A stretch of DNA of 64,000 bases from Sipunculus nudus (lineage: Eukaryota > Annelida > Sipuncula > Golfingiida > Sipunculidae): contig CM049318.1 in assembly GCA_026874595.1 (NCBI GenBank), positions 23,039,456 to 23,103,455 on the forward strand, in the 5' to 3' direction. Every line of letters starts with the position of its first letter. Within the stretch, counting starts at the first letter, position 1. The notes below the pieces were generated by a model. The model saw only the letters and a list, made by a program, of their open reading frames with translations. It was not told the DNA's origin and searched no databases. The position numbers were made by a program, and so were the translations under genes. Shown here one piece after another: positions 1 to 13,308 of the stretch.

Positions 1-2230
1 CACACGTTGTTATTGGTGATTCGTTGGTCTCTTTGAGACTGCTGTCTGATGAACATGGGGATTCTTGTGCCTGAAAATTCTATCGAATGAGAGATTTCCA
101 AGTACAATCAAATCATAATCAGTCCAAATATGTGTGTGAATATCTGCTTGTAAACTTTGAATAAGAATATTATAATTAAAAGGATGCTTTCATCGAAAAT
201 ATCAAATTCTAAAGTCAGTTGTGTTATTTATTTGTATCATTTTTAATATTTGTGATTTGTAACTCTTGCTTGATAACTGTATATCCATTTAATTTTTAGT
301 TTTTACATGATATTATATAATATAAGTATTACTTTGAGTAATGTTAAATGTATTAAATTATTCTATATCATACTCGTGTGTGCCTAGTAGGAAATGATTT
401 TTATGGGGCTGGAGCCACTGAATATGCAGTCTACGTGTTGGTTTGCGGCAAAAGTCCGTTCAAAGCAGCCACTTATCTTGCTGATTATTATATGTTTAAT
501 AATTAGGACATGAGGGAAATAATTGAGGAACAGGGTAGGGGTGGGGGGTCCTAGTGCAAACTCTCCTAACAGCTCCTACACAATTGCACCACGCATGGGA
601 CAAGAACAGCGCTCGGTGCTGCCGGGGATTTGGGACCCTTGGTTCCACAGCACCATCTTCACCAATGTTTTGTTTGTTAGAATAAGTATTTCCTTACAGG
701 ACACTGTTATTTTTAAGTTATAATCCGATAAACATTTCAGAAGATATTGAAAGTATCATATAATAATAAATAAATGGTGAATACAAACTGTATTAATATG
801 TTGGTATAATCGTTTATGATCTGACTAGGAATGCCATTGGGGATGGCAAAATATCACCCGGTAGGCACAAATTAAAACGTATGTCTAAACACATATAATA
901 AATGCAGTATAAATCAGACTAAAGCCCATTCCACCAACCTGTGTCAACCTGATAATTTTGGTAAAAATTTATATTTTTAATCATTTCGTAGAAAGCTGCA
1001 TGCCAGGACATAATGTGGCAATTGACAATTTTACAATCAGTATTAAGTTTTTTTTTCTCTACATTTTGGGCTCTTTAAAATGGTAAGAGGGATCAAATGT
1101 GTCCCTGCATTTGCAACCATATTTGTTTAATTTTGGTTATATTTTTAGAGTGTTTACATGACCCAATCAGCAGATGTCAATTGAGACTGTTTTAGCTTCT
1201 GACCAATGACATTGACCGCCATACCTGCGTCTGATATGTTGTAAAATGTAGACTACTTTCTGATATTGTTAAATAATTATTTTTCTTGCAGAAGGTGCAA
1301 GGTAGGCATTTATTTACCATGTCAAAAATTAGGTCCTTTAATCGTCTACCCTGCATGACAATTTTCCCCATGAAATGTAAATAATAGAAATGTTTATAAC
1401 AAAAACAGGTGGACATGAGGGGACGAAACGGGCTTTAACTTACAAGTTATACTATGGGGAGCTTAATATTATTTGTTTTGTAGAGACAGTGGTGAAGCTG
1501 TTTTACATGAAATAAAGTTTTCATATTCGCACATCACGTTGTATGAATCCAACTGCAAGTGTTGGCAGATGGAAATTATATTTCGTGTATTGAGGGGTGA
1601 TTTTTTTGTCGGAGTTCTTCTCTAATGACTAGTCAATTATTGTATTGATACAACTGTTTCAGCAGCTTCTTAAGAATTAAATTAGGCATCTGGCCTATGT
1701 TTACATGTTAGCTTGTTTTCGTGGTTAATTGTTTAGTGTGATCATTTGAGCAAGAGTAACATGTTTTGATGTAGAGAAATCCAAGATTTTGCGACGATAT
1801 TTCATTTAATAGAAAGTGATTTTTTTTTGTTAGATTGAACAAATATTGACTAAGTGTATACTAGCTGATAAACCAGGCAAGCGGCCTTTTTGTCGGGTTT
1901 TTGGATGCATTAAGTGATATGAATAATGTTAGCTCAATTTGCTTCTATTCTAAAAGTTAAGATACTCTCCCAATAAGATGTGTACAAATGTTTATTACAT
2001 TTATTTAGTTATGCTTCCTGTTCTTCGCACCGGCGGCATGTTTATGTTTTACAATGATTATATTTTGGGCTTTTCAACAAATGAGATTATCATGTAATTA
2101 AGCAACTTGTATGTTCAATATGACTCACTTTTCAGTTAAGCTTTTATTAGCAGCTTTTGAGGGTTGCTGCTTTGGTGTGGGAATCAAAGGGATATGATTT
2201 CCTTGGGAGGCTTGTTCATTGCTGTAAGTA
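1..2230. other. AT-rich DNA with no recognisable gene
   Basis: No exon with splice signals, repeat-family match or RNA gene was recognised here. Short open frames at 523-723 (+) and 1192-1416 (-) are low-complexity and show no domain. This could be the 3' flank or introns of a gene lying outside the window. Confidence 0.4.
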
Positions 2231-2231
2231 A

Positions 2232-2235
<4 letters not shown>

Positions 2236-2286
<51 letters not shown>
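2236..2286. repeat. (AT)n microsatellite
   Basis: An uninterrupted alternating AT tract of about 50 bases. Similar tracts recur through the window. Confidence 0.95.
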
Positions 2287-2291
<5 letters not shown>

Positions 2292-2489
2292 GAATTGTGT
2301 ATAATCTAAGGATAAGCCTTGAATATGAGATGTCAGATCAGAACGCCAGTCATATCATGTAACTGTTTCAGGCCTCAATCAAGCATAACCCTTTTCGATG
2401 AGACACACATGTATATTTAAAATGAGGATTTAAATGGATCCATCCATTTATAAAAGAAAACAAGTGAAGCTCTTCAAATTAATTCAACC

Positions 2490-5060
2490 TGGAACGCCTG
2501 AGCCAGTTTCGTCTTCTTTTCTATAACCAACTCCCATAAGCGACAAATGCCAGTATAAAGAGTGTAACTGCTATCAGGATTACAAATATTTGCCAGGCCT
2601 TTGCTTTCCTTGCTTCTTAACTGCAACCAAAGAATATAACCTCAATCAGATGGTCCAAGCTTTTCATGGTAACAATGTTACATTCGACTGAAATATTTTG
2701 CCAGATTGCATATTTATATGGGTGAGGAGAAACTTTTAGACTGAAGAAAAGAGAAATGACAACTGTTAATCTAACCTTGGCTGGATGTTGTTCCAACGCT
2801 TGCTACAAAGAGGAATGGATAACTCTTCATTCTATGCATGATGTCGTTCCAACGCTTGCTACAAAGAGGAATGGATTACTCTTCATTCCATGCATAATGT
2901 CTGAATTTGTTTCCTAATTCAACATTAAACGTATGCTCTATACATGCGATGGTAATTACGTATTTCAGTACTGTATTATGCTTATAAAAAAAGGTCAACT
3001 TCAACGGTGGTTACCAAAACTCAGCGACTGGGTTATTTATTGAAATATTGTTTGTAAGGTAGGATCTTTAAAAAGCCATTTTTGTCAAGACGTTAAATCT
3101 ACATGCTCATTAAAAAACAATTCATTCTAAGGAAAGCATTTTATTTGTTGGACAGTTTCCAAAATAAAGTTGTTATATGGTCAATAGGCAATAGGTTTAG
3201 GCCAAATCAAACTTTTCAATTTGATCATGGACTATATTATTATATATTACTCTCACCCGGCGAATCTTTTATAGAGATGTAATATACTTGAAAGAAAAAT
3301 GGCATTGTATAGCACATTTAGTAAATATACGTTTCGGCATGGTAACGGGATACTAGAGGTCTCGTTTCTATATGCTTATCTCGCAAATGACATCCTGTCT
3401 CTCTGAACACGTGACAGACCGCAACTCCAAGGTGCCATCACGACCGAGCTCTGCAGAGGAGCAGTTATGTCCATGGACCGGTTCACCGTTTAACCAATGT
3501 GTATTAATGACAAAGCCCCCTGTTCAAAGAGAGATAAAATATTAGGGATGTTCTCTGTGACACATATTTAGTTGACTGTGACGTTTAAATATTGAAATCA
3601 TCAGGTAAATTTAACAGAATTAACAGTGAAAAGGCATTTATTTTAAAATTGGTCCATTCTTTTATGGAATATCTTCTGTTTCGAGTAAAATATGTACACC
3701 TTTTTCAGCAAACCAGTCTTGTTTTCTTAGGCCATCTTTGAATAATAACAAATTCCAATCCCGCTCTCTTAAATTAAAAATAAAAAAGCATTTAGCATTC
3801 CAGTTGTGTTAAACACCGCCATGTTTGCGTCTTCACGGTCACATCTGTCTTGGGCAGCACACCAGTGTTCAACATCATATTCCAAGATAAATGTCACGTT
3901 GTGCTTGAAACACCTCTCATGTTGGCAACTGGATGACCCTGAAGCGTAAAATGAAATATGCGAGATCTATTTCAATTGAATATCTTGTCATAAAATTATC
4001 CAAAACAATCATAAAAATGAAATACATGCAGGTGAAATTTATAAATATTGCTTTAAAGGTTTGCTGTGACTCCTAGATAGATTTATTCAAGTTATCGATA
4101 GCTGATTGATAGTTTATTGAAGAATAAACAAAAGCGTTTCTCCTTGGTTTAAGCTTTTCGTGAATTAGAGTAGTGAAATGATTGACCAATGCAGAAATGT
4201 TTCTTTCCCGCACAATATACAGTTTCCACTGAATCTTAATATGTCATCATTGGAAAGATTCAGTGCATAATGAAATACCTTTATGTTGACGGATCACGCC
4301 TCCAAGTTTTCCTCAATATTCACATCTTCTCAGTAATATGTTACTCGCCCCTAGCAGAATTCCAGCACAGGTTTGATCTTTTGTGTATCCGATGAAATTG
4401 GTTAATGGGAAACCATATATTTCATTAACAAATGGATATCATCGAAGTTAGATCATATCATTTTGTACACTTTAGATTGACTGATTGATAAATCCGTTAA
4501 AATCATTTTTTCCCAGAATATGAAGAGTTTGGCATTACTCATTACTTGGCATGAAACATGCTTAATCTTCTCAAGTCATCCTTGAAGGTAAACTTAAATG
4601 CAATTTAACAAAGAGTTAGGTTCATTGTTTGACATGGTTGATAATGTATTGTATTTTATTATTGTTGTGGTCTTACATGTGTTCTTACATATTGTTGTGA
4701 ACTTTATTGGTCCACGTCAATTGGCTGGGATCCTTCTTGTAAATAGCCAGCCACGCTCGAGATATATTGTGTTTACTTATATATTCCGCTAGTGAAGTAT
4801 TATTGCTCCGATCATCAGGAAGCTTGCCAAACTTCCCACATACAGAAAACGCTTGTTCGCGAGACATTGGTTGACTATAATTGTATCGAAATAACTCATA
4901 TTGTCCTGATGAGATTGATAGAAAAATAATATGTCTTTTTTTAACCTTTCCTCAACGGGAAACAAATTTCTATGGTTCAAAGTATATAAAATAATATACC
5001 TGTAACAGGCAACAGTCCAAGCCAAAACGCAACCATAACAGAACCCATCTTTGTTTTCAT
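2490..5060 (-). pseudogene. Copy A: two-CTLD lectin-like receptor gene, damaged
   Basis: Exons on the minus strand. Signal peptide: 5000-5060, starting MKTKMGSVMVAFWLG and ending in phase 1 at CAG/gtatat. CTLD1a: 4689-4905, containing SREQAFSVCGKFG and the CTLD core ISRAWLAIYKKD. CTLD1b: 4279-4377, with an in-frame TGA at 4313-4315 just after RRCEY. CTLD2a: 3700-3938, containing EHWCAAQDRCDRED then GLRKQDWF; it is 239 nt, one base short of a frame, with the shift in a T run near 3800. CTLD2b: 3368-3519, containing HWLNGEPVHGHNC and SVTCSERQDVICE, then a TAG. A transmembrane-like exon relic lies at about 2490-2620 (WQIFVILIAVTLF) with stops on both sides of the helix. The last CTLD exon reads into a stop where paralogues have a splice donor (GAGA/gtaag there, GAGAtaag here). 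The CTLD1a donor is also one base out of phase. The family is membrane or secreted recognition proteins. Copy A is probably a pseudogene, or a soluble form if the indels are assembly errors. Confidence 0.72.
5000..5060 (-). CDS. Signal-peptide exon of copy A
   Basis: The ATG at 5058-5060 opens a short exon: a charged start (MKTK), a hydrophobic core (VMVAFWLGLLPV), then the donor CAG/gtatat at 4998-4999. It leaves one base of the next codon (phase 1), which joins the CTLD1a exon starting at 4905 in frame. Copies E and F carry the same kind of phase-1 signal exon. Confidence 0.7.
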
Positions 5061-6050
5061 CTGGAAATGGAAGCTGCCTATATTTAAATATATATTTACA
5101 GTAATGCGACCATGACCGTGTGAAGGATATGACACTACACACGTTGGGCGATTAGAGGTTCACTGAAAAACATGATAAAAATTTCGTTTCTACATTCTCT
5201 AGTTTTACCAGGAAATCCTATAAAACTACGCCTTCCAGTGGTAGATAGGGATTATCTATTAATAATTCATTGATATAACCCTACCATGGCGGCAGAAAAC
5301 ACAAACTCTACATTACACCATCGTGAAAAGTCTTTATTCCCCCCCCCCCCCCCCCCCCGAGTCCCTTATATCTTATATATCTTGTCCAGTTGATATACTA
5401 ATGTCATTTGACAAGCCGAAGTTCTAGAGTCCTGCTGGTGATCAGTGACCTTTATGAATTTGCACTGCCAAACGCTTAATAGAGGAATATTAAATGCGAG
5501 GGGTCATTACTAAGGACTAGTAAACTGATACCATCACTCGGTTTAATAGAAGTTGGATACTTTGTTTAGACTTGCTGATGTTTAGACTTGAGTATTGCAT
5601 CACAAAATTTCGGGTACTGCAACCCCCTTTCTTTATATTGAACTATGTATATCAAATGTATACATATTAGCAAAGCGATTCGATCTGATAATTAGATCAC
5701 CAATGTTATCGTAAATTATTATAGAATAGCTGTTATAAATGCCTATGTTTCTGTATTGTCCCTATATATATCTTTGTTCAATTAATCTTGCAATATCCTA
5801 ATGATAAGGATTTAAGTAAAAGGAGAGGCCAATAGGGCTTAAAGACAATATGGTCAACTACTGATAAACATAGGCTACACGGGGTATTACAGACACGGAT
5901 AAACCATTATATCTGCGGTCGAACGAGTTCATTATTGTAAGTAGTTACAATATCAAAAGGTCTTAAGTTTGGTTACTACTTTCGCAGATATTGATATTTA
6001 CCTTAGATCGGTGTGTGTAAATAGGGGCTCCCTTGTCCAATGTGTAAAAC
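5061..6050. other. Upstream flank of copy A; no gene seen
   Basis: Presumed promoter and 5' flank of copy A. It holds a run of about 18 C at 5341-5358. No promoter element could be assigned with confidence. Confidence 0.35.
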
Positions 6051-6075
6051 AATCTAGTCACCTGAAAATTATAAT

Positions 6076-6597
6076 TGACCTAGGGGTCATCACGCTCAGC
6101 TGTCTAGGAAAACATTCACAAAAGATATGTTCTCATCTAAATGCTAAATTTTGTAGGTGGTATCCCAATTGAACTGAAGCATAGCTCAAATGATATATTT
6201 AACAGAGATCTGTGGGTATCGACGATTTCAGGCCGGTACTAAAAATCACTCCTCAGAAAATGGCATTATTTATTCTAAAATTTCCGGGAGGAAAAAATGC
6301 GTTAAGAGCCGAAAAATCCAGGTGGCACCACCAGTCTGCAGAAACTCATGAAACAATCCATGTTGAATATACATGCGAAGAATCATGGTGATCAGATACT
6401 GTGGTTCAGATACTGGCGCTTTTGGATTAAATTTTTAATTATTCTGGGAGGTACTTCTGGGACCTATAGCTAAACGGACACGGGTAACGGGGACCTAATT
6501 TAAGGCTTCAAATGAGAGTTTTCATGGCCCTCCCGGGATGTCAAGTTACGGACAAAGACTGATCACTATAGCTTAGATGACGTGCAGTCAGCTGAGC
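6076..6597. mobile_element. Helentron/helitron-like non-autonomous element, one core unit
   Basis: The left end has a near-palindrome (TGACCTAGGGGTCA, 6076-6089) followed by GCTCAGCTGTCT at 6094-6105. The right end has AGTCAGCTGAGC at 6586-6597, its inverted complement with one mismatch. Between them lies one copy of the ~338-bp core repeated about seven times at 33.56-35.95 kb (shared: CACCACCAGTCTGCAGAAAC and GGGTAACGGGGACCTAATTT). No coding capacity. The helentron assignment is inferred from the layout: subterminal inverted repeats around a tandem core. Confidence 0.65.
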
Positions 6598-6609
6598 TAA
6601 AAACAAATT

Positions 6610-7550
6610 AATTTCTTGGGTTGGGTTTGACCTAAATACCTAAGTTTCCTCCTTCAGGTTGAACTATACACCATGCGACGGTTATATCGTGTCTCCCAAG
6701 ACAACAGTTAAGTTGGATATGACGAGATAAGAAAGCGACCTGATCACCCTCATCATACTTAATTATGATCTCGGAATATATTTAATATAGAGATAAGTGT
6801 CTGGAAAATAAACTTTGTCTTGGCCTTCTGACCCTTACAAAACGTCTTTAATCCATCGCATAACACACGTGTATATCTAATGCAAACACGTATTCAAAAG
6901 GATCCTTATTCTTCAGCTGATAATATTATGCTTGTTATATTATTTTAAGCATACTATCCTAACATATTTATGCACTTCCTAGTTTCGTGGCAATGATACA
7001 CTTCTTAATGTTGTAAATACGCGCACACCCTGAGTATGCAAACGTGGGAGTACATTAAATGAAACATTTAAAAAGTTATGGCGTTGATCCATATCGCTGT
7101 GCAAAACCGGAAGCTTCATTGAATGGGTTACATGATACATAATATCTCATGGCTGTCCATATATTCACAAAAGTGGAGGTTAGATAATCATGATATATTG
7201 ATTTTGCCATTCCTTATCATATTTACTGTTCCTATTGGTTTGTAAACATGTCGAACGAACGAAAAATGTAACCAAATTTATGAAGATAATTATAAATGCT
7301 ACACCAAGCCACGCTCATAGAGGTTGTCGACGTCTTCCAAGAGTAGCTCAAGAACACCGAGCACCGATTTCAAAAGGGAAGTCAGACGAGTTGAAGAGCA
7401 CCAGCAACCACGACCATTCCGCGATGAGGGCCTGAACACCCCATCAATCCGCACGGAGAGAGTATGACACTACAATCTTTATCTGAATGAAGACAGAACG
7501 ATGTCTGCTTTAATCATCGGCAAGCAGTTGGATAACTTACTCTTTACTCT
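6610..7550. other. Intergenic DNA, nothing recognised
   Basis: No exon or repeat-family match seen. A short frame at 7235-7435 (+) has no domain and no splice context. Confidence 0.35.
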
Positions 7551-7554
7551 GAGT

Positions 7555-8485
7555 ACGCTCTTTACACAACGCTTTACCAAAAGGCCTACTACCTATATCT
7601 CATGCGCTGCTTTTTTTTTGGCTTGATTTTCTGGGTCCCTACACGACAGGGGAGCATTGTATGTTGGGCCAATCAGATGAGACCCAGTGCTGAAAGTATT
7701 ATCCTCAATGATTACCTAAAAATGGTCACATGATTTATAGCAAATATAAATGCTGTTGGTAAAATCTTTTTAGGGGTGGAAGAGGCCATTATGTATGAGC
7801 TAGAGCAGAAACTGATTCCATAAATATTTGCTGCCTCTTGATTGTGTGTAAACAATGCCTAGAAAAGCGACACACAACTAATGCGACAATGAACCTACAT
7901 TTTAATCTGGACGTGGTGTCAGCAAAACAGGTACCAGCAAAGCGAGAAATGCACGGAGCCAATGTTGTTACATTTCATTTTGAGTGATAGTTCATTGCTC
8001 GGCAACCGTTTAATGGGGCCATAGACTCAGAGAGAATGGCCCGACCCATGGCTGCCGTAGGTCCTTGTGCACACAGGGTGCCGGCCGGGGAGCTGTCGAT
8101 CATACGAAATGTAACAACATTGGTTTCGTGCACCCGCTGGACTGGTATCCGTTTTGCTGGCAACGGATACATGGCTACGCTAAAATTGTCTTAATATCAT
8201 AATCGGTTGATGATGCGAGAACGCAGAGGGATCAAAATTTGACCTATTATTAATTAAGAGTAACCACCAAAATGTCACCAAGCTGCACTTGACGCACATC
8301 TCTGGGCGGAACTATGTTGGCTTTTCGAGTGTATATTAACTGGTATTTGATTTGCTGTTGGTCACATCATACGCACGATATTTTTCAGCGGACACCGACC
8401 CGCCACCTGGTGTCTAAGTCTATCATAACCGGTCATACCAGGCAGCGGTAAAATCAGTTTCTTCTTTTGAAGTGCAAGTTTTCCG
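7555..8485 (+). repeat. Left arm of a large inverted repeat
   Basis: The reverse complement of 9808-10690 aligns along nearly this whole arm. Shared stretches include CATTGTATGTTGGGCCAATC, a TAAATGCTGT stretch, and the GGTCATACCAGG end. The arm holds its own inverted pair, CCAATGTTGTTACATTTC near 7960 and GAAATGTAACAACATTGG near 8106, so it is itself partly palindromic. No protein is evident. Confidence 0.85.
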
Positions 8486-9807
8486 CTGTGATTTTACTGC
8501 ATCAATGTTAAGGTGTTTTTTTTTTTACTCGTGCTGCTTTTGTGTGTGTCTGTGTGTGTGTTATTTTATTTGGGATACAGTTTCACTTATAATGCTTTGG
8601 TAGTTAGCAAATATTTAGATCTCATCCTGCGTATGCCAACAGAAACATGTAAATAAGTAGCTATACATTAAAATATGATTTTCCAAATCGAGAAAAATTG
8701 ATAACGTCCATTTAAAACGTCAAAGATAGTGCATACATTGAATTTAAACTTTACTCTTAGTACGTAGGTAATAACAGCAATATCCCAAACCCGATAGCAT
8801 TATATGTGTCGGCTCTTTTGAAGAAGCCACCTTTTAGCAAAGAGGATAAAGATAAAGACACAATGCGCACCCTGGTGACAGAAAGCACGCTTTACGTGTG
8901 CCCATCTTTGGCATTCCTGTCTGAATCATTAAATCACATAAATCAAACCATCATTCCTGATCCGGGTCCACAAGATCCAGAGCTTAGTTATTCAGAGACA
9001 TTAAATGAAAAAAAAAAAAAAAAAAAAAAAAGCCAAACATGCATCTGACAACTATTCCCTTTTAGTCTGCTAAAATTCTTACACCGACGCATTTCCATAA
9101 CAAAGGGATAAAGATAAAAATTTAAAAGGTTTATTAATAAGTGCATAATATGGCAGGAAGGGCATATATTATGCCCTATGTATCTCTTAAATTTTCCCTC
9201 TCCCTGGCAGTATCATTCATTTTAAAGACCACCAATATAAGAAAATTCTGTTCCGAAAAGCACGTTTGAAAACTGTGGAACATTTATTCTATTTGTTGAA
9301 ATTCATTCGTATGAAATCATTCATTTATGCATTGATATCACACCACTGATGGACCTGTCTTGTACTTAAGCTGTTTCTATTATAGTATCTTGGGTACAGC
9401 ATCAATCACAAGCATTATACTATTAATATAAAATTCTAGAATATCGAACTGCCAGCTCATATCACTACCATACCGTCAAACAAACAGCACGATCGTACAC
9501 ACAGTATGACCATAGATATACCAAAGCGTAATGCAAAACATTGATTGTAGAGGCCTTCATCTTTGAGAGGCATATCAGATAAAAACAACATGCATTATGA
9601 GTATGTTCTTTTGGTAAACAGGACAACAAGTGTATTACATATTTTATAATAAAACACGTCTTGTACAACCAAGCTCGTGTGGATGTATGCCTCTTGTACA
9701 GGACTATGTGTTAACACTTTTGATTGATTATACTTTAGCAGAGATTATCTGAGGTATAATGGGTGATATATTTGTTCGAAACACATATATTGCTTGGCTT
9801 CAGAAGT
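8486..9807. other. Spacer between the inverted-repeat arms
   Basis: About 1.3 kb of unique AT-rich sequence with a poly-A run near 9008-9030. No transposase-like frame was recognised; the frames at 8806-9048 (+) and 9465-9668 (-) show no domain. Confidence 0.5.
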
Positions 9808-10690
9808 AGTGGAAGTCTTGCGCTTCACAATAAGCTACTGATTTCACAACTACCTGGTATGACCGGTTATGAAAGACTTAGATGCCAGGTGTCGGGTCGT
9901 ATCTGCTGAAAAACATCGTGCGTATAACGTGACCAACAGCAAACCAAATACCAGTTAACGAACACTCGACAGGCACCATGGCTCCGCTCAGAGATGCGCG
10001 TCAAGCGCAGCTTGGTGACATTTTTGTGGTTACTCTTAATAAATAATAGGTCGAATTTTTATTCCTCTGCGTTCTCGCATCATCGACCAATTATGACATT
10101 AAGCCTTTATCAGCGTAGCCACGTATCCTTTGCCAGCAAAACGGAAACCAGTCCTGCGAGTTGTGCACGGAACCAATGTTGTTACATTTCGTTTGAGTGA
10201 GAGCTCACTGGCCGGGCACCTTGTGTGCACAATGACCTGTGCCAACCACGGATCGGGCCATTCTCTCTGAGCCTGTGGCCTGTTCAACGGTTGCCGTGGC
10301 AATGAACTGTCACTCAAAATGAAATGTAACAACATTGGCTCAGTTAATTCCTCGCTCTGCTAGTATCCGTTTTCCTGGCAACACGTCCCCAAAAAATGAA
10401 GATTCCTTGTCGCATCAGTTGTGTGCCGCGTTTCGCGCATTGTTTACATTTTCCCACCCCTAAAATGGTTTTACTGACAGCATTTATATTTGATATAAAT
10501 TATGCGACCATTTCAGCCAGTCATAGAGGATGTTATTTCCAGCACTGGGTCTCGACTGATTGGCCCAACATACAATGTTCCCCGCTGGAGAAGTGACCCA
10601 GAAAACCAGCCCAAAATAAACAGCGCTTGAGATTTAGGTAGTAGGCCTATAGGTAAAGCGCTGTGAAAAGAGCGTAATATAATGCTGGTA
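9808..10690 (-). repeat. Right arm of a large inverted repeat
   Basis: Inverted partner of 7555-8485. It also carries the nested pair (CCAATGTTGTTACATTTC near 10175, and GAAATGTAACAACATTGG near 10321). The arms have diverged by many substitutions and small indels, so the inverted duplication is not recent. Confidence 0.85.
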
Positions 10691-11140
10691 CATAGGGTAG
10701 GGTCACGTAGGAAAGACGCTGCAATAATGTAAGAAACCCAACCGAAACCTCTGATAAATATTTTTCTTCTAGCCAATTGTATCTGGATCCAGTTTTTAAA
10801 AAAGAACCGTCCCCGACAAAAAAAAACCCCTCTCCCTTATCTAGTATTTTTTTCCGTTTTGAGTTTATTTAAATATGTCTCACTGACAACGTATGCAGTA
10901 TAATGAAAGACACAGTCCCTTTTTGTAAAGAACAATGTACACCCCTCTACTTGCAAAGTGTTTATTTATACAGCTCAAAATTGCTAATTCTTTTAAATTT
11001 AACTTTTAAACGGACCGCAATATGTCCCAGCATACCTTTAAGATAAATATAATACACAACTGTTCTTAAGTGATCAGACAACTTTAATTGTTTCAACTAG
11101 AAACATGATCGCCAGGCTAATACTGTAAAAAAAAAATACA

Positions 11141-11334
11141 CTAAATCGTAGTGGATTTTAAGGTACTATGCGTGTGTTTGTTGATGAGTTCCGTACACTC
11201 ATCCTTATTTGAAAGTATGTCCCATGGATTGAGAAGTAGTTCCTTCTTCTTCCCCTTTTTAGTTTGATCACAAAGGTCAGTCAGGACAGCATGCATAATC
11301 TTGGTTGACCTAAGGCGTTGGTATCGTTCACCAT
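11141..11334 (-). CDS. Charged tail exon of copy B
   Basis: The acceptor is TTGTTGTAG at the upstream edge, phase 1 in. It encodes DGERYQRLRSTKIMHAVL then a KKGKKKELLLNPWD stretch and ends at a TAG stop. Its start resembles the tail exons at 57184-57356 and 28699-28862 (GYTDDKLRRLKQ and GYTDHKLRYFKQ followed by MRR): same phase, and in each case it follows an exon ending in a hydrophobic segment. Function unknown; a cytosolic signalling tail is an inference. Confidence 0.6.
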
Positions 11335-13255
11335 CTACAACAAATATGTTTATTTACCTGTTGCCTCAGGCCTAATATATACATACACACATTCGACGTA
11401 TCGCATAATTTCTAATCACATACGTTTGTGGTAATACATTTTGTTTCTACGGAGAACTTCATCGAAGTATATTTTAATGGTTATTCACCGCAATTTCTTT
11501 TTTTTAAATGTTTATCTTTAGTAGTGCTATATGCACTTCTTTGCTTAGACCCAAAGTATTAATAAAGAAGCCAGATTCTTTAAAAACCATAGCGATACAC
11601 CTTTAACAAGGGGTTTCTGGACTTAGATATGTAGAATAAATGGTGTTTCAATGATTTCAAATAATGCAACCTTAGTTATAAAATTTTACTTCTAACCTTT
11701 ATTTCCTGCATACATAAGTAATATGGCAGATACCAGGGCAGCCAACCATGGACCTGGTTCCGTGGAAACTATACCCGATGAACCGCTTATCGGGTCAACA
11801 GGTGCATACATTGATGCAAATTCTTTCTTCTTCTTACGGAAATCAGATAAAATTCTGAAACTAATGTTGGGTTGACACTTGCTTTGCATTGAACTGGTCG
11901 GCTGGTCAGCGGCAAGGATTGTGCATGACTGGGCAAGATCTTCCCAAGCATCGCTGTCAAATATTCCCTCTTCTTTTGGGAAATCAAGAATTACAAGAAG
12001 CTCCGGAATTTTCTTTTTGATTTCTTTTACCTTTTCCAGAAAATGTTCACGGCTGTCTGAAGCTGAATTGTCGAATGTTTTCCATGTGCCCCAGATGAAT
12101 TGTAACAGGGCTCGCTTAAAACAACTCTGATCAATATGCAATATCCGTCTGATCACTTCCATAGGGAATCTATAATAAAATTCCTTTTCAAGTTCCTCTT
12201 CATAGGCATGTTTTGTTTGAGTAGAACTTAGGACATGTAGATCTATGATTTTTGTATCAAGGTTATCTTCTATTCTATTTAAGTAATTTTCTATGCTGGT
12301 GTATTTCTCCGTAGATTCAGCTCTTTCCTGTAATAAAGTACATTCAATTTAAGTGAGAAATAAATCAGCCTTACAACAAAGCCTGTATCTTAAGTAGAGA
12401 ATTGGAAGTTATAAATATATATGCTCAACTTTTTATCTTATTAAAGTATAACGTATCAACAAAATAAGAACTGGGTGAAAAATAAATGCTAGCAGTACAA
12501 CCAACCTCTTTTTTAGCTTCCTCCCCATACACATCTGGATGGTCCATGTGTCTGGAAATGAAACGTGATTTAAACCAGGTTGTACTAACAAACACGTCCA
12601 CTATATTGTCATGATTTATGATATCCATATCATTTGGCTATTCACTGTGTATCAAATTTCATATTTCCTTTATTTCAAATGTTCATTACTGTTATACATT
12701 ATCTACCTCCTCTTTTTATCTGTTATACGTAAACTAAACGAACTAAACTCCCAAAAGCTGTCTCACCTGTGACCCGGATGGTTGACCTCATTTGGTGATC
12801 AGCGTTGCAGTCAATATTCATCAAAGGGTCCCTCTCGGCGGGGATGGTGCCTGTCGAGTCAGCTTCCACAGGTGTTGTCTGACTGTAATAGAGATCATTC
12901 CATATTTTCGCTAAGAAATGCAGGTTGATGATTTGGTTAGTGTTGTCATAATAGTAAATATCCAGGTTTTATGGCACATTCCTTTATTGTAAATAAACCA
13001 AAATACATGGGAAAATAAAATCAATGTACAATCAATATTTTTTTTTTAATTCCAAAGATGACCGCCGGAAATGTTCTGTATTGGTCTTCTTTGTACAATC
13101 GTATTTACTCTGAATAAGGGTCACATCTCTACCACAGGCTAAAATCCAGATTAAAAGTTTCAGGGTTAGATAACACACTGAGAAGACAGCGAAACATATA
13201 TGTTCAATGTACATTATACTTACTCTGTTGATATTTATTTGTAGAGTAAAATTAA

Positions 13256-13308
<53 letters not shown>

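Noticed and set aside
2785-2903. 59-bp direct duplication (CCAACGCTTGCTACAAAGAG)
   Set aside because: Simple local duplication in non-coding DNA, two units only; nothing further to infer.
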